A stretch of 64,000 nt of DNA from CAVZTX01 sp963778375. Its GTDB lineage: Bacteria; Chloroflexota; Ktedonobacteria; Ktedonobacterales; Ktedonobacteraceae. The notes under the pieces were generated by a model that made no database searches, was not told the origin of the DNA, and saw only the letters and a program-made list of their open reading frames with translations. Positions 50,367-59,644 of this stretch are shown here, piece by piece. The position numbers and the translations under genes are program-made. The stretch's first letter is position 1. Every line of letters starts with the position of its first letter. The stretch lies in NCBI GenBank assembly GCA_963778375.1, contig CAVZTX010000028.1, positions 1 to 64,000 of the forward strand. Direction: 5' to 3'.

Positions 50367-51047
50367 AGGTTGTGGAAGCAACTTCAATTACCCAGGCTAT
50401 TCATCCTACTAATCAGTTTGTTTTTCTGGATGTGAGGAGTAGAGGAGAACATGAGGCGCTGAAGATTAGTAATGCTGAGGCTCGTACGGTGCGAGAGGTG
50501 GTTGCAGGGCTACTTGCGAGGGGGATTGCTGAGGCAGATATTGGTGTTATTGCCCCCTATCGAGCGCAGGTGGCTAATTTGCGGAGGCATCTCTTCAGTG
50601 ATGCTGCTGCAATTGGATGGAAGGGGCTTTCGTTTCATTCGCCTTTGTGTGTTGATACGGTGGATCGTTTTCAGGGTGGGGAACGGTTGGTGATTATTAT
50701 GTCGTTTGCTACTTCGACGCCGCCAGAGGCGGAGAGTTTACAGCGGGAGTTTCTCACTAATCCCAATCGATTGAATGTGGCTCTGACACGTGCTCAGCGC
50801 AAGTTAATTCTAGTGGGTTGCGCGCCTGCGCTTGCGGAGTTGCCTATTTTTCAACGTTTACTGGCGTATTGCAAGGGGATGCAAACGGTTATTCCTCACG
50901 TATCCCGTTCATAGATCCATAGGGATACTTGTGGGCGTTTGCGTTGTTTGTGTTCATTTTCGGCTCAGTGCAGGATAAACATTTTATTCTTTCCACTAGC
51001 ACTCATCCTTAGAAATGCTGATGAGCTTTTGCTTCAGGACGTAAATT

Positions 51048-51068
51048 GGGCACCTCTTGCAGGTGCCC
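51048..51068. terminator. Hairpin after helicase B
   Basis: Same hairpin as at 44972: GGGCACCT, CTTGC, AGGTGCCC. It is conserved although the surrounding spacer has diverged between the units, which supports a function as terminator. Confidence 0.65.
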
Positions 51069-51108
51069 ATGAATATGCTCTATAAGCCCAAGAAGTTCGA
51101 TTGTTCTG

Positions 51109-51711
51109 TTACACCGACAAGAGATAGCCTGCACGCTTTAAAGAAGCTTGCGTTGCTCTAGACATATGGAGTTCCTGCAAGACAACTTCGGTGGCTTGTT
51201 TCAGGTTCATGGTGATGCGAAATATGCCTTCTGCTTCATGGTGGTATTTGCGAAATTGCTCGAGGCCGAGGCCAGTGAGCACGAGTACAGCGCGTATACC
51301 CGCTGCGATGGCGGCCCGCACATCGGTGATGCTGTCACCAATGAATACCGCATCGCTCATATCGAGACCAAGCTCGTCACGTGCACGCAGTAACATGCCA
51401 GGACGAGGTTTGCGGCATGGACAGTTTTCGTCTTTGCCATGAGGACAATAATATACCTTTTCTATTACTCCACCTGCCTCGGCAATTGCGGCTATCATGT
51501 GGCGATGAATTTCTTCAACTGTTTCCAGTGTTAAACTTCCACGTGCTACTCCGGCTTGATTGGTACAAACGACGATGCGATGTCCAGCTTGTGTTAGTTT
51601 TGCAATGGCTTCTAGTGAACCAGGTAAAAAGCGGAACTCACTCCAGCTTTTCACGTAATCTGATTGGTTTTCATTAATGACCCCATCACGGTCAAGAAAA
51701 ATAGTAGACAC
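51109..51711 (-). CDS. gmhB: D,D-heptose 1,7-bisphosphate phosphatase-like HAD enzyme, copy 2
   Basis: 200 residues with all HAD motifs of copy 1 intact (FLDRDGVINEN, VVCTNQAGVARG, CPHGKDENCPCRKP, FIGDSITD). Only the last ~20 residues differ (MSRATQASLKRAGYLLSV). Co-transcribed with the second regulator-kinase pair, 10 bases downstream of the regulator. Both copies look functional. Confidence 0.88.
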   Translation of the reverse strand: MSTIFLDRDGVINENQSDYVKSWSEFRFLPGSLEAIAKLTQAGHRIVVCTNQAGVARGSLTLETVEEIHRHMIAAIAEAGGVIEKVYYCPHGKDENCPCRKPRPGMLLRARDELGLDMSDAVFIGDSITDVRAAIAAGIRAVLVLTGLGLEQFRKYHHEAEGIFRITMNLKQATEVVLQELHMSRATQASLKRAGYLLSV

Positions 51712-51721
51712 TCGTTACCCC

Positions 51722-52447
51722 CTACAAAGCATCATGAATATCGACGAGGCCCTTTTTCATGGCATAGATCACCACTTGCGAGCGATCATAGATGTCAAGT
51801 TTGCGATAGATACTACTAATATGATTGCGTACGGTTTTCTCGCTAATGGCCAGTGTACGTGCGATTTCTTTGGCGATCATCCCTTTGGCAACCAGTACCA
51901 ACATTTGCAATTCTCGTGAGGTTAAACCATCATGGTACTGACCTTTATCAGGACTTTGTCGATCCAGTAATTGCATCATTCGACTGGTGACATCGGGAGC
52001 AATTACCTGTTCCCCATTATAGACTGCACGAATAGCAGAGACAAGTCCTATAGTAGAAGTGTCCTTGAGGATATAGCCATTGGCACCAGCAGACAGACCA
52101 TCAAGGACATAATCATCGGTGGTGAATGTCGTCAAGAGCATTACACGTACCTGGGGAAAGTGTTCTTTGATCTGCCGAGTTGCTGAGATACCATCCACGT
52201 GTGGCATTTTCACGTCCATCAACACTATGTCAGGCTGCAACTGGCCTACTAATTCGACGGCTTCTAACCCGTCGGCGGCTATTCCAACGACTTCGATGAA
52301 TGATTCGGAACTTAATATGCCAGCTACGCTTTCGCGGAAGAGGCGCTGGTCGTCCGCTACCACGATGCGGATTTTTTGTGGATTTTGTTCACTTCGGGGC
52401 CAACTATTGATATGTACGTTTACCGAATCCTCTATTTGGGTAGCCAT
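51722..52447 (-). CDS. NarL/LuxR-type response regulator, copy 2
   Basis: The 241-residue product is identical to copy 1 as far as I can read, with Asp78 and the LuxR helix-turn-helix intact. Same start choice at the GGAGG-preceded ATG. Two identical regulators would bind the same targets, so the duplication mainly raises dosage. Confidence 0.92.
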   Translation of the reverse strand: MATQIEDSVNVHINSWPRSEQNPQKIRIVVADDQRLFRESVAGILSSESFIEVVGIAADGLEAVELVGQLQPDIVLMDVKMPHVDGISATRQIKEHFPQVRVMLLTTFTTDDYVLDGLSAGANGYILKDTSTIGLVSAIRAVYNGEQVIAPDVTSRMMQLLDRQSPDKGQYHDGLTSRELQMLVLVAKGMIAKEIARTLAISEKTVRNHISSIYRKLDIYDRSQVVIYAMKKGLVDIHDAL

Positions 52448-52508
52448 AAGATCGTTCCTCCAGACATATGTTTTCAGGATTCTTATCAGTTCGATTGTTT
52501 TGCAATAG

Positions 52509-53186
52509 TTATTCTTTCCAAGGTAAGGGCACGTCGATATCGATACGGGTACCTCTCCCAGCGGTACTCTCGATGGAGAGTCGGCCACGAAGCAGAGCAG
52601 CTCGTTCACGCATTCCGACTAATCCCTGATGGTAGCCGCTATGCGCAGTAGTTGGTGTTGATTGTGCTAGCATTCCTATACCATCATCCCCGATACTAAT
52701 GTGTAGATAGCCCTCGTAGGTAAATAAATAGACACGAATGGTAGATGCCTGGGAATGTTTGCAAATATTGTTTAGCGCTTCACGGACGATACAATACAGA
52801 TTTGACGTGTATTCAAATGGCAATATGGTTGGCCAATCAGTACATTCATATACGACATGGTAGCCAGCTTCACGCAATTCAGCAAGAATAGGTGCAATGG
52901 CAGGTTCCAGGCCGAAATCGAGATCGGTATGACTACGGAGCCCTCCCAGTGTTTGCCGCATTGAGATGAGGCTGTCGCGAGCAAGTTCTTGCCATGTTTC
53001 TACTTTTGCGGCTACTTCGTGGTTTGACTGGTTTATGGTAGTAAGGCAACGAGTATGGAAGTATTCCAGGTCGGCAATGAGTGCGGTCAAAGATTGGACG
53101 GCGCTGTCATGCAACTCGCGTGCGATGCGCCGCCGTTCAGTTTCCTGGGCGAAACGTGTATCAGGAGACTCTAACACATCAAGCAT
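52509..53186 (-). CDS. Soluble NarL-family sensor histidine kinase, copy 2
   Basis: 225 residues, phospho-acceptor His26 in RRRIARELHD and ATP-binding N and G boxes as in copy 1. One visible substitution (Ile for Thr in TTINQS). Heads the second kinase-regulator-gmhB operon. Confidence 0.92.
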   Translation of the reverse strand: MLDVLESPDTRFAQETERRRIARELHDSAVQSLTALIADLEYFHTRCLTTINQSNHEVAAKVETWQELARDSLISMRQTLGGLRSHTDLDFGLEPAIAPILAELREAGYHVVYECTDWPTILPFEYTSNLYCIVREALNNICKHSQASTIRVYLFTYEGYLHISIGDDGIGMLAQSTPTTAHSGYHQGLVGMRERAALLRGRLSIESTAGRGTRIDIDVPLPWKE

Positions 53187-53248
53187 TATTTTGCGTTCCT
53201 TACTAGTTGCGATTGGCGGACACAAGGCCCAATACATTTCCGACAGCT

Positions 53249-53279
53249 AGGCCGGACAGGCACAAGGCACTGTCCCTAC
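53249..53279. repeat. Dispersed repeat, unit 2 copy
   Basis: Same 31-base core and same flanking TACATTTCCGA direct repeats as at 47173-47203; inserted before duplication or spread by conversion. Confidence 0.7.
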
Positions 53280-53507
53280 ATTTCCGATAACCCTACCCCT
53301 TACTGGCAAATCAAGTATTCTACCCACCTTTCATATATAAGCGTTGATCGTTAATCTTCGATTGAGATAGGACTATCATGGAGGTTAAGATTTGACAATT
53401 TGGGCGAAGAGTTCTTAACCTGACGGGTAATTTGCCATGCAGGAAGCAGGAGATAGTTGAAGGTGAGAGGAAGTTTGTGCCTATGAGTGTGTGGGCATTT
53501 GTCCTAA

Positions 53508-53537
53508 TTGATATTTAATTCTAACGTCGACTATAAT
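53508..53537 (+). promoter_or_regulatory. Likely dinD promoter spanning the duplication edge
   Basis: TTGATA (53508-53513) and a perfect TATAAT (53532-53537), 18-base spacing, 39 bases before the dinD ATG. The -35 box belongs to the end of the duplicated unit and the -10 box to unique DNA beyond it. Confidence 0.6.
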
Positions 53538-53576
53538 AAATTCAACAATTTCAATATGATAAAGAGAGGAAAACAG

Positions 53577-54256
53577 ATGAGCAATTCTAAGCCACCCACA
53601 ACAAGTCATACCTCCCCATTTGAAGCTATCCGGCGCGTAGACGAAGAAGGCCAGGAGTATTGGAGTGCTCGCGACTTATCAAAGATTCTTGGCTACAAGG
53701 AGTGGCGAAACTTCACTACGGCTATTGAGAAGGCGAAAGATGCCTGTGAAAACAGTGGACAAGCCATTTCAGACCATTTTGTTGGCTTCAACAAAATGGT
53801 AACATTAGGTTCAGGAGCACTCAGCTTGCCGAAGCCGCACAAGAAGCTGGAGTGATTGAACCACGCGACTTTGCCATCTTTCAGGATCACGGCTATAAGG
53901 GATTGTATGGGGGTCTGGGTGCAACAGGTATACATGCACGTAAAGGACTGAAGAAATCTCAGCATATCCTTGACTATATGGGAAGTGATGAGTTGGCCGC
54001 TAATATCTTTAGAGCATCACAAACCAAACAGAAGCTAGAGCGGGACGAAGTGCAGGGCAAAGAGGCAGCTAATCGAACGCATCATGAAGTAGGGCGAGAA
54101 GTACGTAACACGATCAAGCGACTTGGTGGTACGATGCCAGAAGATTTACCGACACCTGAGAAGAGCATTCAACAGTTGCAGCGCGAAGAACAGAAAAGCC
54201 TGGAGCAACGTTCACAACCGTTGTTGTTTGATGAGCAGGCTGAACAAGGCAGTTAA
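53577..54256 (+). pseudogene. dinD: DNA-damage-inducible protein D, internally deleted
   Basis: The N-terminus PFEAIRRVDEEGQEYWSARDLSKILGYKEWRNF...KDACENSGQAISDHF is the BRO-N-like start of DinD. After KMVTLGSGAL the reading frame runs into a stop at 53855. The family C-terminus resumes in another frame as LAEAAQEAGVIEPRDFAIFQDHGYKGLYGGLGATGIHARKGLKKSQ, ending LPTPEKSIQQL. Compared with intact DinD, about 75 residues around the YxLSRYACYLIVQN region are missing at about 53820. GAGAGG precedes the ATG at 53577. DinD is known to inhibit RecA-filament activities in E. coli. Confidence 0.85.
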
Positions 54257-54272
54257 GCCAAAGGAGATATCT

Positions 54273-55232
54273 ATGGCGAATGGAGACATCGTGGTTGTTG
54301 GCAGCTTGAATATGGATCAGGTGGTACGGGTTCCGCGGGTTCCGGTTTTGGGGGAGACCTTGCTGGGGGCGGGATCGCTGAGGCTGGTTCCGGGTGGGAA
54401 GGGGGCGAATCAGGCGGTAGCGATGGCACGGCTGGGTGCTCCGGTGGTAATGGCGGGAAGGGTAGGGAAGGATGCGTTTGGGGAGCAGCTTCTTCATTCG
54501 TTGCAGGCGGATAATGTGGATACGAGGTTGGTTGCGGTGGATGAGAGTGAGGCGAGTGGGGCCGCGTTTATTTTTTTGACTCCTGATGGGGATAATGCTA
54601 TTGTGGTCGCTTCAGGAGCTAATATGCAGGTGGGACGGGACCGAGAACAACTTGCGACTGTTTTCGAGGCCATTGCTCAGGCGCGGGCACTGGTGCTGCA
54701 ATTGGAGATTCCTTTAGAGACAGTGAGTACGCTGATTACCGCAGGACATAACGCGGGGGTACCTGTGGTGCTGAATCTAGCACCTGCTAAGGCATTGCCA
54801 AAGGAGACGCTTCAGCAATTGCAGGTTTTGATTGTAAATGAGATCGAGGCGAGTTTGCTTAGCGAGCAATCTATTTCGAGTTCAAATTTGTTGGAAGATG
54901 CTAGTAAGGTGGCAACTATTTTGCATCAGCAGGGCATTCCGATTGTTGTTATCACTTTAGGAGGGCAGGGGGCAATGCTTGCCAGTGATGATGGTAAGGG
55001 AGGGACACGTAGTAACTATCAAGCGGCCCCTAAGGTGCAGGTTGTTGATACGACCGCGGCTGGCGATTGCTTTGCAGGTGCATTTACGGTTGCTTTGACC
55101 GAGGGATTGAGTCAGGAAGATGCGCTGCGGTTCGCGGTTCATGCCAGTGCGTTGAAGGTGACGAAGTTTGGGGCACAGTCGGGTCTGCCTACGAGGGCAG
55201 AGGTGGATGCGTTTTTAAAGGGGAATGTATGA
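54273..55232 (+). CDS. rbsK: Ribokinase
   Basis: RbsK phosphorylates ribose to ribose 5-phosphate. The 319 residues contain VVGSLNMDQVVRVPRVPVLGETLLG, the PfkB motif 1 GGKGANQAVAMARLG, motif 2 DTTAAGDCFAGAF with the catalytic Asp, and VNEIEA. AAGGAG lies 6 bases before the ATG. A short extra segment DGKGGTRSNYQAAPK lies before the motif 2 region, with DNA (ATCAAGCGGCCCCTAAG) similar to the dispersed repeats. It is 15 bases upstream of the nucleoside hydrolase gene; together they would release and activate ribose from nucleosides. Confidence 0.92.
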   Translation: MANGDIVVVGSLNMDQVVRVPRVPVLGETLLGAGSLRLVPGGKGANQAVAMARLGAPVVMAGRVGKDAFGEQLLHSLQADNVDTRLVAVDESEASGAAFIFLTPDGDNAIVVASGANMQVGRDREQLATVFEAIAQARALVLQLEIPLETVSTLITAGHNAGVPVVLNLAPAKALPKETLQQLQVLIVNEIEASLLSEQSISSSNLLEDASKVATILHQQGIPIVVITLGGQGAMLASDDGKGGTRSNYQAAPKVQVVDTTAAGDCFAGAFTVALTEGLSQEDALRFAVHASALKVTKFGAQSGLPTRAEVDAFLKGNV

Positions 55233-55247
55233 TGAAAAGAGGTTTCT

Positions 55248-56228
55248 ATGCAACGTATCATTCTGGATACTGATCCTGGGATAGATGATGCTCTTGCGCT
55301 ATTTTTAGCATTGGCTTCGCCGGAAGTGCGGCTTGAGGCGATTACGACTGTTAGCGGAAATGTGCATGTTGATCTGACGACGCGCAATGCCCTGGCTTTG
55401 CTGGAACTGGCGGGGCGTACGGATATTCCTGTGGCACGTGGTTGTGATAGGCCACTTGTGCGCCAATCTGTTGTTGCTGATTACGTACATGGGGATAATG
55501 GACTTGGCAATGTGGAGCTTCCTGAGCCAGAATCACGGCCAGTGGGACAGCATGCGGTAGATGTGATTATCGAGAAGATTATGGGGGCACGAGGAGAAAT
55601 TACACTTGTGCCGATTGGACCGTTGACGAATATTGCACTGGCGGTACGCGAGGAGCCACGCATTGCTCAATATGTACGCGAAGTAGTGATTATGGGTGGC
55701 GCTCTGCGAGTTCCGGGAAATGTGACCCCGGCAGCGGAATTTAATATTTATGTGGACCCTCAAGCTGCACACATGGTACTGCATGCGGGCTGGCCCATTC
55801 GGCTAGTTTCGCTTGATGTGACAAACCTGGCTGTTATGCAACCACAGCAGGTAGATATGCTGGCTGCTAATGGAAGCCCTGTGACGCGGCTTATTCAGCA
55901 GATGGTGGATTATTACCTCGATACATTTGGCCAGCAACGGGGCATTACTGGATTTGCAATGCACGATCCATTATGCCTGGCAGCGGCTTTGCATCCTGAA
56001 TTGATTACATGGAAACCGGCTTATGTTGATGTTGAACTGGCGGGAACGCTCACTTTAGGGGAGACAGTTGCTTATTTTGAGCAGTCGGAGGATATTGATC
56101 CCGCGTTTGAGCGCTTGCATCGTTCAAATGTACAGGCTTCGATGGGCGTAGATGTCGAGCGGTTCATTACGTATTATTTGGAGACGGTGAGGCAGGGTTT
56201 TTCGTCGGTCACTTTGACAAGCGAGTGA
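55248..56228 (+). CDS. Nucleoside hydrolase (inosine-uridine type)
   Basis: 326 residues. The calcium-binding Asp cluster DTDPGIDDALAL, VSGNVHVDLTTRNAL, LVPIGPLTNIAL, VIMGGALRVPGNVTPAAEFNIYVDPQAA and the late Asp in FAMHDPLCLAAA are all present, defining the IU-NH family. It hydrolyses ribonucleosides to base plus ribose. Directly downstream of ribokinase, so the operon forms a nucleoside-ribose salvage pair. AGAGG precedes the ATG. Confidence 0.92.
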   Translation: MQRIILDTDPGIDDALALFLALASPEVRLEAITTVSGNVHVDLTTRNALALLELAGRTDIPVARGCDRPLVRQSVVADYVHGDNGLGNVELPEPESRPVGQHAVDVIIEKIMGARGEITLVPIGPLTNIALAVREEPRIAQYVREVVIMGGALRVPGNVTPAAEFNIYVDPQAAHMVLHAGWPIRLVSLDVTNLAVMQPQQVDMLAANGSPVTRLIQQMVDYYLDTFGQQRGITGFAMHDPLCLAAALHPELITWKPAYVDVELAGTLTLGETVAYFEQSEDIDPAFERLHRSNVQASMGVDVERFITYYLETVRQGFSSVTLTSE

Positions 56229-56300
56229 GGAATGCGCTATAGTTAAGAGGAATAATTCCTACTAATTTACTTGGTTTACTAGGCGAAGGAGTTCAAAGCG

Positions 56301-56612
56301 ATGGCAGAGATTAATGAGGCTGAGGTTATGGATGCGCTGCGAGAGTGCTATGACCCAGAAATTCCGGTCAATATTGTTGATCTTGGGCTTGTTTATAATG
56401 TAGATGTCAATAATGAGACAGGTCATGTGGTTGTTACTATGACGCTGACGGCTATGGGATGTCCTATGGCTGGCGATGTGATATCGGAGGTTGAGATGCG
56501 GGTGGGTGAGGTTGAGAATGTTACGTCGGCGAAGTGTGATCTGACGTTTGATCCGCCCTGGACGACTGAGCGCATGACCGAGGATGCCAGGTGGGAACTT
56601 GGAATGGTGTAA
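56301..56612 (+). CDS. MIP18/SufT-like metal-sulfur cluster assembly factor
   Basis: 103 residues of the DUF59 domain: VMDALRECYDPEIPVNIVDLGLVYNVDV, VVVTMTLTAMGCPMAGDVISEVEMRV and LTFDPPWTTERMTEDARWELGM. The conserved Cys in MGCPM is present. Homologues (SufT, PaaD, YitW) help insert Fe-S clusters. AAGGAG lies about 9-10 bases before the ATG. No suf genes adjoin it. A strong terminator follows. Confidence 0.9.
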   Translation: MAEINEAEVMDALRECYDPEIPVNIVDLGLVYNVDVNNETGHVVVTMTLTAMGCPMAGDVISEVEMRVGEVENVTSAKCDLTFDPPWTTERMTEDARWELGMV

Positions 56613-56621
56613 GTTCAAAAT

Positions 56622-56677
56622 AAATAAATAGCCATCCTTACTATGCCGTCGGCACCGGTAAGGATGGCTATTTATTT
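56622..56677. terminator. 20-bp perfect hairpin, bidirectional terminator
   Basis: AAATAAATAGCCATCCTTAC (56622-56641) and its exact inverted copy (56658-56677) with a 16-base loop. The A/T outer arms supply U-runs on both strands. It lies between the convergent SufT-like and citrate synthase genes. Confidence 0.9.
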
Positions 56678-56682
56678 GGATG

Positions 56683-57804
56683 TTATCCTCGCTCATCAAT
56701 CGGGGTGTATTTAACGTTTTTGGCACCGACGTATTCGGCGCGAGGACGGATGAGGCGGTTATTGCTATACTGTTCGAGGACATGGGCTGTCCAGCCTGAG
56801 ACACGGCTGCAGGCAAAGATGGGAGTGTCGAGATCGATTGGGATGCCTAGCATATAGTAGACTGAGGCAGAATAGAAATCGACGTTGGCGTTGAGGCCTT
56901 TGTGCTCCTTGATATATTGCTCGATGATGCGAGACATTTCGTACCAACGACTGTCCCCGCTACGCTTAGCAAGTTCCTCCGACATGGCGCGTAGATGTGT
57001 GGCGCGGGGATCTTCTGTACGATAGACGCGGTGTCCAAATCCCATGATACGTTCTTTGCGCTCTAGCGCACCTGCAATATAGGACTCGGCTTTATTGACG
57101 TCTCCGATACGCAGGAGCATACGCATGACTTGTTCATTTGCTCCACCATGAAGCGGACCTGAAAGTGCTCCGATAGCTGCTGTGATGGCAGCATACATAC
57201 TTGCCAATGTAGCCGCCGCTACACGGGCAGCGAAGGTGGAGGCATTGAGTTCATGGTCAGCATGGAGGATTAATACTACATCCATGACATGCGCGTTGTA
57301 GGGATCGGGCATTTCGCCTCGTAACATGTAGAGGAAGTTGGTTGCGAGATTATGATCGGGCAGGGGAGCTACTGGTTCTTTCCCATTGCGGATACGATCC
57401 CAGCTTGCAACTATGGTTGGCATCAAGGATGTGAGACGGATTGCACGGCGTTCGTTCGCTGCGGTGGAATTGTCGCCTAGATCAGGATCAAAAGAGGAAA
57501 GGGAAGAGACAACGGTACGTAAGACATCCATAGGAGTTGTTGTTGTGGGGAGGAGTCGCATCAACTCGTTCACAGGACCAGGAAGAGTACGATTGGCACA
57601 GAGCTGAGCCTTTACTTCTTCGAGTTGCGCACGGGTTGGCAAGGCTCCATGCCAGAGGAGGTAAGCAGTCTCTTCAAAGGTTGAATTACGCGCTAAATCG
57701 TGAATATCAACACCAAAGTATGTTAGTTTGCCAAGTTTGCCGTCGAGGTCGCAGATTTGAGAGTGCGCGGCTACAATGTCTTCAAGGCCGTCTGTGGTTG
57801 GCAT
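56683..57804 (-). CDS. gltA: Citrate synthase
   Basis: Condenses acetyl-CoA and oxaloacetate. 373 residues, the short dimeric type found in Gram-positive bacteria and Archaea. Catalytic His in SGPLHGGANEQV and GFGHRVYRTEDPRA, and Asp in NVDFYSASVYYMLGIP. The Arg-rich oxaloacetate site is also seen (SRVSGWTAHVLEQ). The ATG at 57804 has GGAGG 8 bases upstream; an earlier start would add 15 residues without a site. Methylcitrate synthase is a possible alternative activity. Confidence 0.93.
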   Translation of the reverse strand: MPTTDGLEDIVAAHSQICDLDGKLGKLTYFGVDIHDLARNSTFEETAYLLWHGALPTRAQLEEVKAQLCANRTLPGPVNELMRLLPTTTTPMDVLRTVVSSLSSFDPDLGDNSTAANERRAIRLTSLMPTIVASWDRIRNGKEPVAPLPDHNLATNFLYMLRGEMPDPYNAHVMDVVLILHADHELNASTFAARVAAATLASMYAAITAAIGALSGPLHGGANEQVMRMLLRIGDVNKAESYIAGALERKERIMGFGHRVYRTEDPRATHLRAMSEELAKRSGDSRWYEMSRIIEQYIKEHKGLNANVDFYSASVYYMLGIPIDLDTPIFACSRVSGWTAHVLEQYSNNRLIRPRAEYVGAKNVKYTPIDERG

Positions 57805-57967
57805 GTGAGTTTCCTCCGAGGGGATATACGCTTCGCTTGAGGTTGGCATATCGGTGACCGATACTATTATCGGGCGACTGCTGCTTCTCCAGTGAAGCAG
57901 ACAACTTTCACCACAACAAAGTCTATGCGGTTCTGTAAAGTATTATAGTCATTCGATAAGCTCAATG

Positions 57968-59365
57968 TCAACAAGAAAGCTTGCTTTGTTGGGCAACAAC
58001 CTCTCGTGTTGTGTTTGCTTCGCGGCGGTGCTTCTCAATTTTGCGACGCAAGATGTCGCCGAGGTTCATCCAGGGTTTCTCAATCAGGACGTAGGAAAGA
58101 ACTGCAACAGGCACAACAATGAGCAACACCCATAACCAGTAGATACCATAGATAGTATAGCGGTTCATGGCAGGTAAAAGGGTTGGCAAGTGGTTCATCA
58201 AGAGGATGAGTAGTGGGAGATGCCAAATGTAGAGGCTATACGAAATCAAGCCTATCCAACGAAGGCATCGAGACTCGAAAGGACGCTTGAGTGAAGCAGG
58301 GCCAAAGAGAATAGCTACTATGCAGGCACCATAGCCAATCGCGAGTATTATATCGCTCAACCAATCATAATAGGGATGGATACCATTTAGGAACGACCAT
58401 CCCTGCGATGCGTCGTTAAAATGCCACATGTAGCTGAATACCAGTAGGAGTATACCTCCAGCCCATAGCCAGGAACTGAGACGTCGCGCCCTATTGAGTA
58501 GCTTGCCGCCGGTATCAGGTCGCTGCGAGTACACAAAGCAAAGGCTTATAAGCATGCCAACGGCAAAATCCTCGGTATATTTTCCTGTGATGCCATAGGC
58601 AAAGAACGAGATCACATTGAGTACTGAGCGCGGAACCAGGAATGTCTGGTTCCAGTTGTTTTGAAAGTAAATACCCCAGTAGCGTACAAATAATCCTCCC
58701 GCTATAATTCCGAGGAGACAGAAGGTGACTGCTTTGAGACGTTTTTCCTGCGAAACGCGCTTCACCAGGAAGGCAATGACCAGTGCTATGAGAGGTAAGA
58801 TCATGTAGAATTGCCATTCGGTGGCCAGGGTCCAGTATGGCCCATTCAGCATGCGAAAGGTTGAACTGGAAGAGTCCATAAAGAAGGTGAGAAAAAGTGC
58901 GAGGTCTTGTAAGTGGCTGCGTTGAAGATATTCTGGGTGAAAGAATATGATGATGAGGAAAAGCGATACATAGTATGCAGGGATGATACGCAGTACACGG
59001 CGCAGATAGAAAACACGAGCCAGCGGCCAGGGAGTTTTAAATAGCAGTGCTTTAGCATAGGGCATAAAGAGCAGGAAGCCGGAGAGCACAAAGAAAAGGG
59101 TGACCCCTGTTCCCCCAGCGGTTGAAATTGATGAGGCAAGTGGATTGGATTGCTGGCTCCAAAGGTTGTCTCCCGTGATGCGATTGACGTGAAAGATGAT
59201 GACCATGAGGATGGCCACAGCGCGTACACCATCCAGGACGGCGATTGAGTTCTTACCATCCTGTTTGCCATCTCCTAGCAGAGCACTGATCCATTCAGCT
59301 ACGCGGTGCATTGTATCTTTTAATGGGCGGTGTGAAACGTGATTATTTTGTGTGGGGTTGATCAT
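57968..59365 (-). CDS. Acyltransferase 3 family membrane protein (OafA-like)
   Basis: 465 residues with about ten membrane segments. LDGVRAVAILMVIIFHVNRI carries the family His near the first helix, with FFVLSGFLLF, FYLRRVLRIIPAYYVSL and WTLATEWQFYMILPL as later motifs. Members move acetyl or other acyl groups onto cell-surface sugars. The C-terminal tail is basic and cytoplasmic. The start at 59365 is tentative, as AGGA lies only ~3 bases before it. Possibly related in role to the WecA-like transferase at 18583. Confidence 0.88.
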   Translation of the reverse strand: MINPTQNNHVSHRPLKDTMHRVAEWISALLGDGKQDGKNSIAVLDGVRAVAILMVIIFHVNRITGDNLWSQQSNPLASSISTAGGTGVTLFFVLSGFLLFMPYAKALLFKTPWPLARVFYLRRVLRIIPAYYVSLFLIIIFFHPEYLQRSHLQDLALFLTFFMDSSSSTFRMLNGPYWTLATEWQFYMILPLIALVIAFLVKRVSQEKRLKAVTFCLLGIIAGGLFVRYWGIYFQNNWNQTFLVPRSVLNVISFFAYGITGKYTEDFAVGMLISLCFVYSQRPDTGGKLLNRARRLSSWLWAGGILLLVFSYMWHFNDASQGWSFLNGIHPYYDWLSDIILAIGYGACIVAILFGPASLKRPFESRCLRWIGLISYSLYIWHLPLLILLMNHLPTLLPAMNRYTIYGIYWLWVLLIVVPVAVLSYVLIEKPWMNLGDILRRKIEKHRREANTTREVVAQQSKLSC

Positions 59366-59644
59366 TTTCCTGTTTTTCTTTGTGCATACGGGATATATGT
59401 ACTAAAGCGCACACTACTTTTAACGAATGAATGCCCAAAAAAGATATCCTTCCGTACTTTTTTCGTGTTGTTGCGAGATATGATTCCGTAATAAACGTAA
59501 TTATGTAGGGATAGAATGGCGATGACCACGATACATCGGGCACTAGAGTCACTTACGAGAATGTAAACTCTGTGTTCTCGTTCATAGTCAAGGTCTCTAA
59601 AATATGTTACACTGGCGCAAATGTGACCAGAAAGAGGCAGCAGT

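Larger units (their letters stand above)
47508..50914 (+). pseudogene. Dna2-like nuclease-helicase, copy 2, two frameshifts
   Basis: Near-identical to helicase A after the first ~40 codons. One extra base near 49721 (GATGATGCTC against GATGATCTC) ends the first frame. The original frame content continues in a second frame (49717 to ~50327). One extra C near 50327 (GGAACCGG against GGAACGG) then moves it to a third frame ending at 50914. Both insertions fall in or beside the dispersed hairpin repeats. The intact nuclease half could still be made (to 49874), but without the DEAGQ and later helicase motifs. AAGGGG precedes the ATG by ~8 bases. Confidence 0.88.
47444..53520. repeat. Tandem duplication, unit 2 (~6.08 kb)
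   Basis: Second copy of the helicase, gmhB, response regulator and kinase block. The kinase-regulator-gmhB N-terminal part is almost base-for-base identical to unit 1. The helicase leader and first codons, the helicase 3' spacer and the gmhB C-terminus are clearly diverged. Confidence 0.95.
53187..53576. other. End of unit 2 and dinD leader
   Basis: Repeats the kinase leader of unit 1, including the dispersed repeat at 53249-53279 flanked by TACATTTCCGA. Unit homology stops at about 53520. Unique AT-rich sequence follows up to dinD. Confidence 0.6.
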
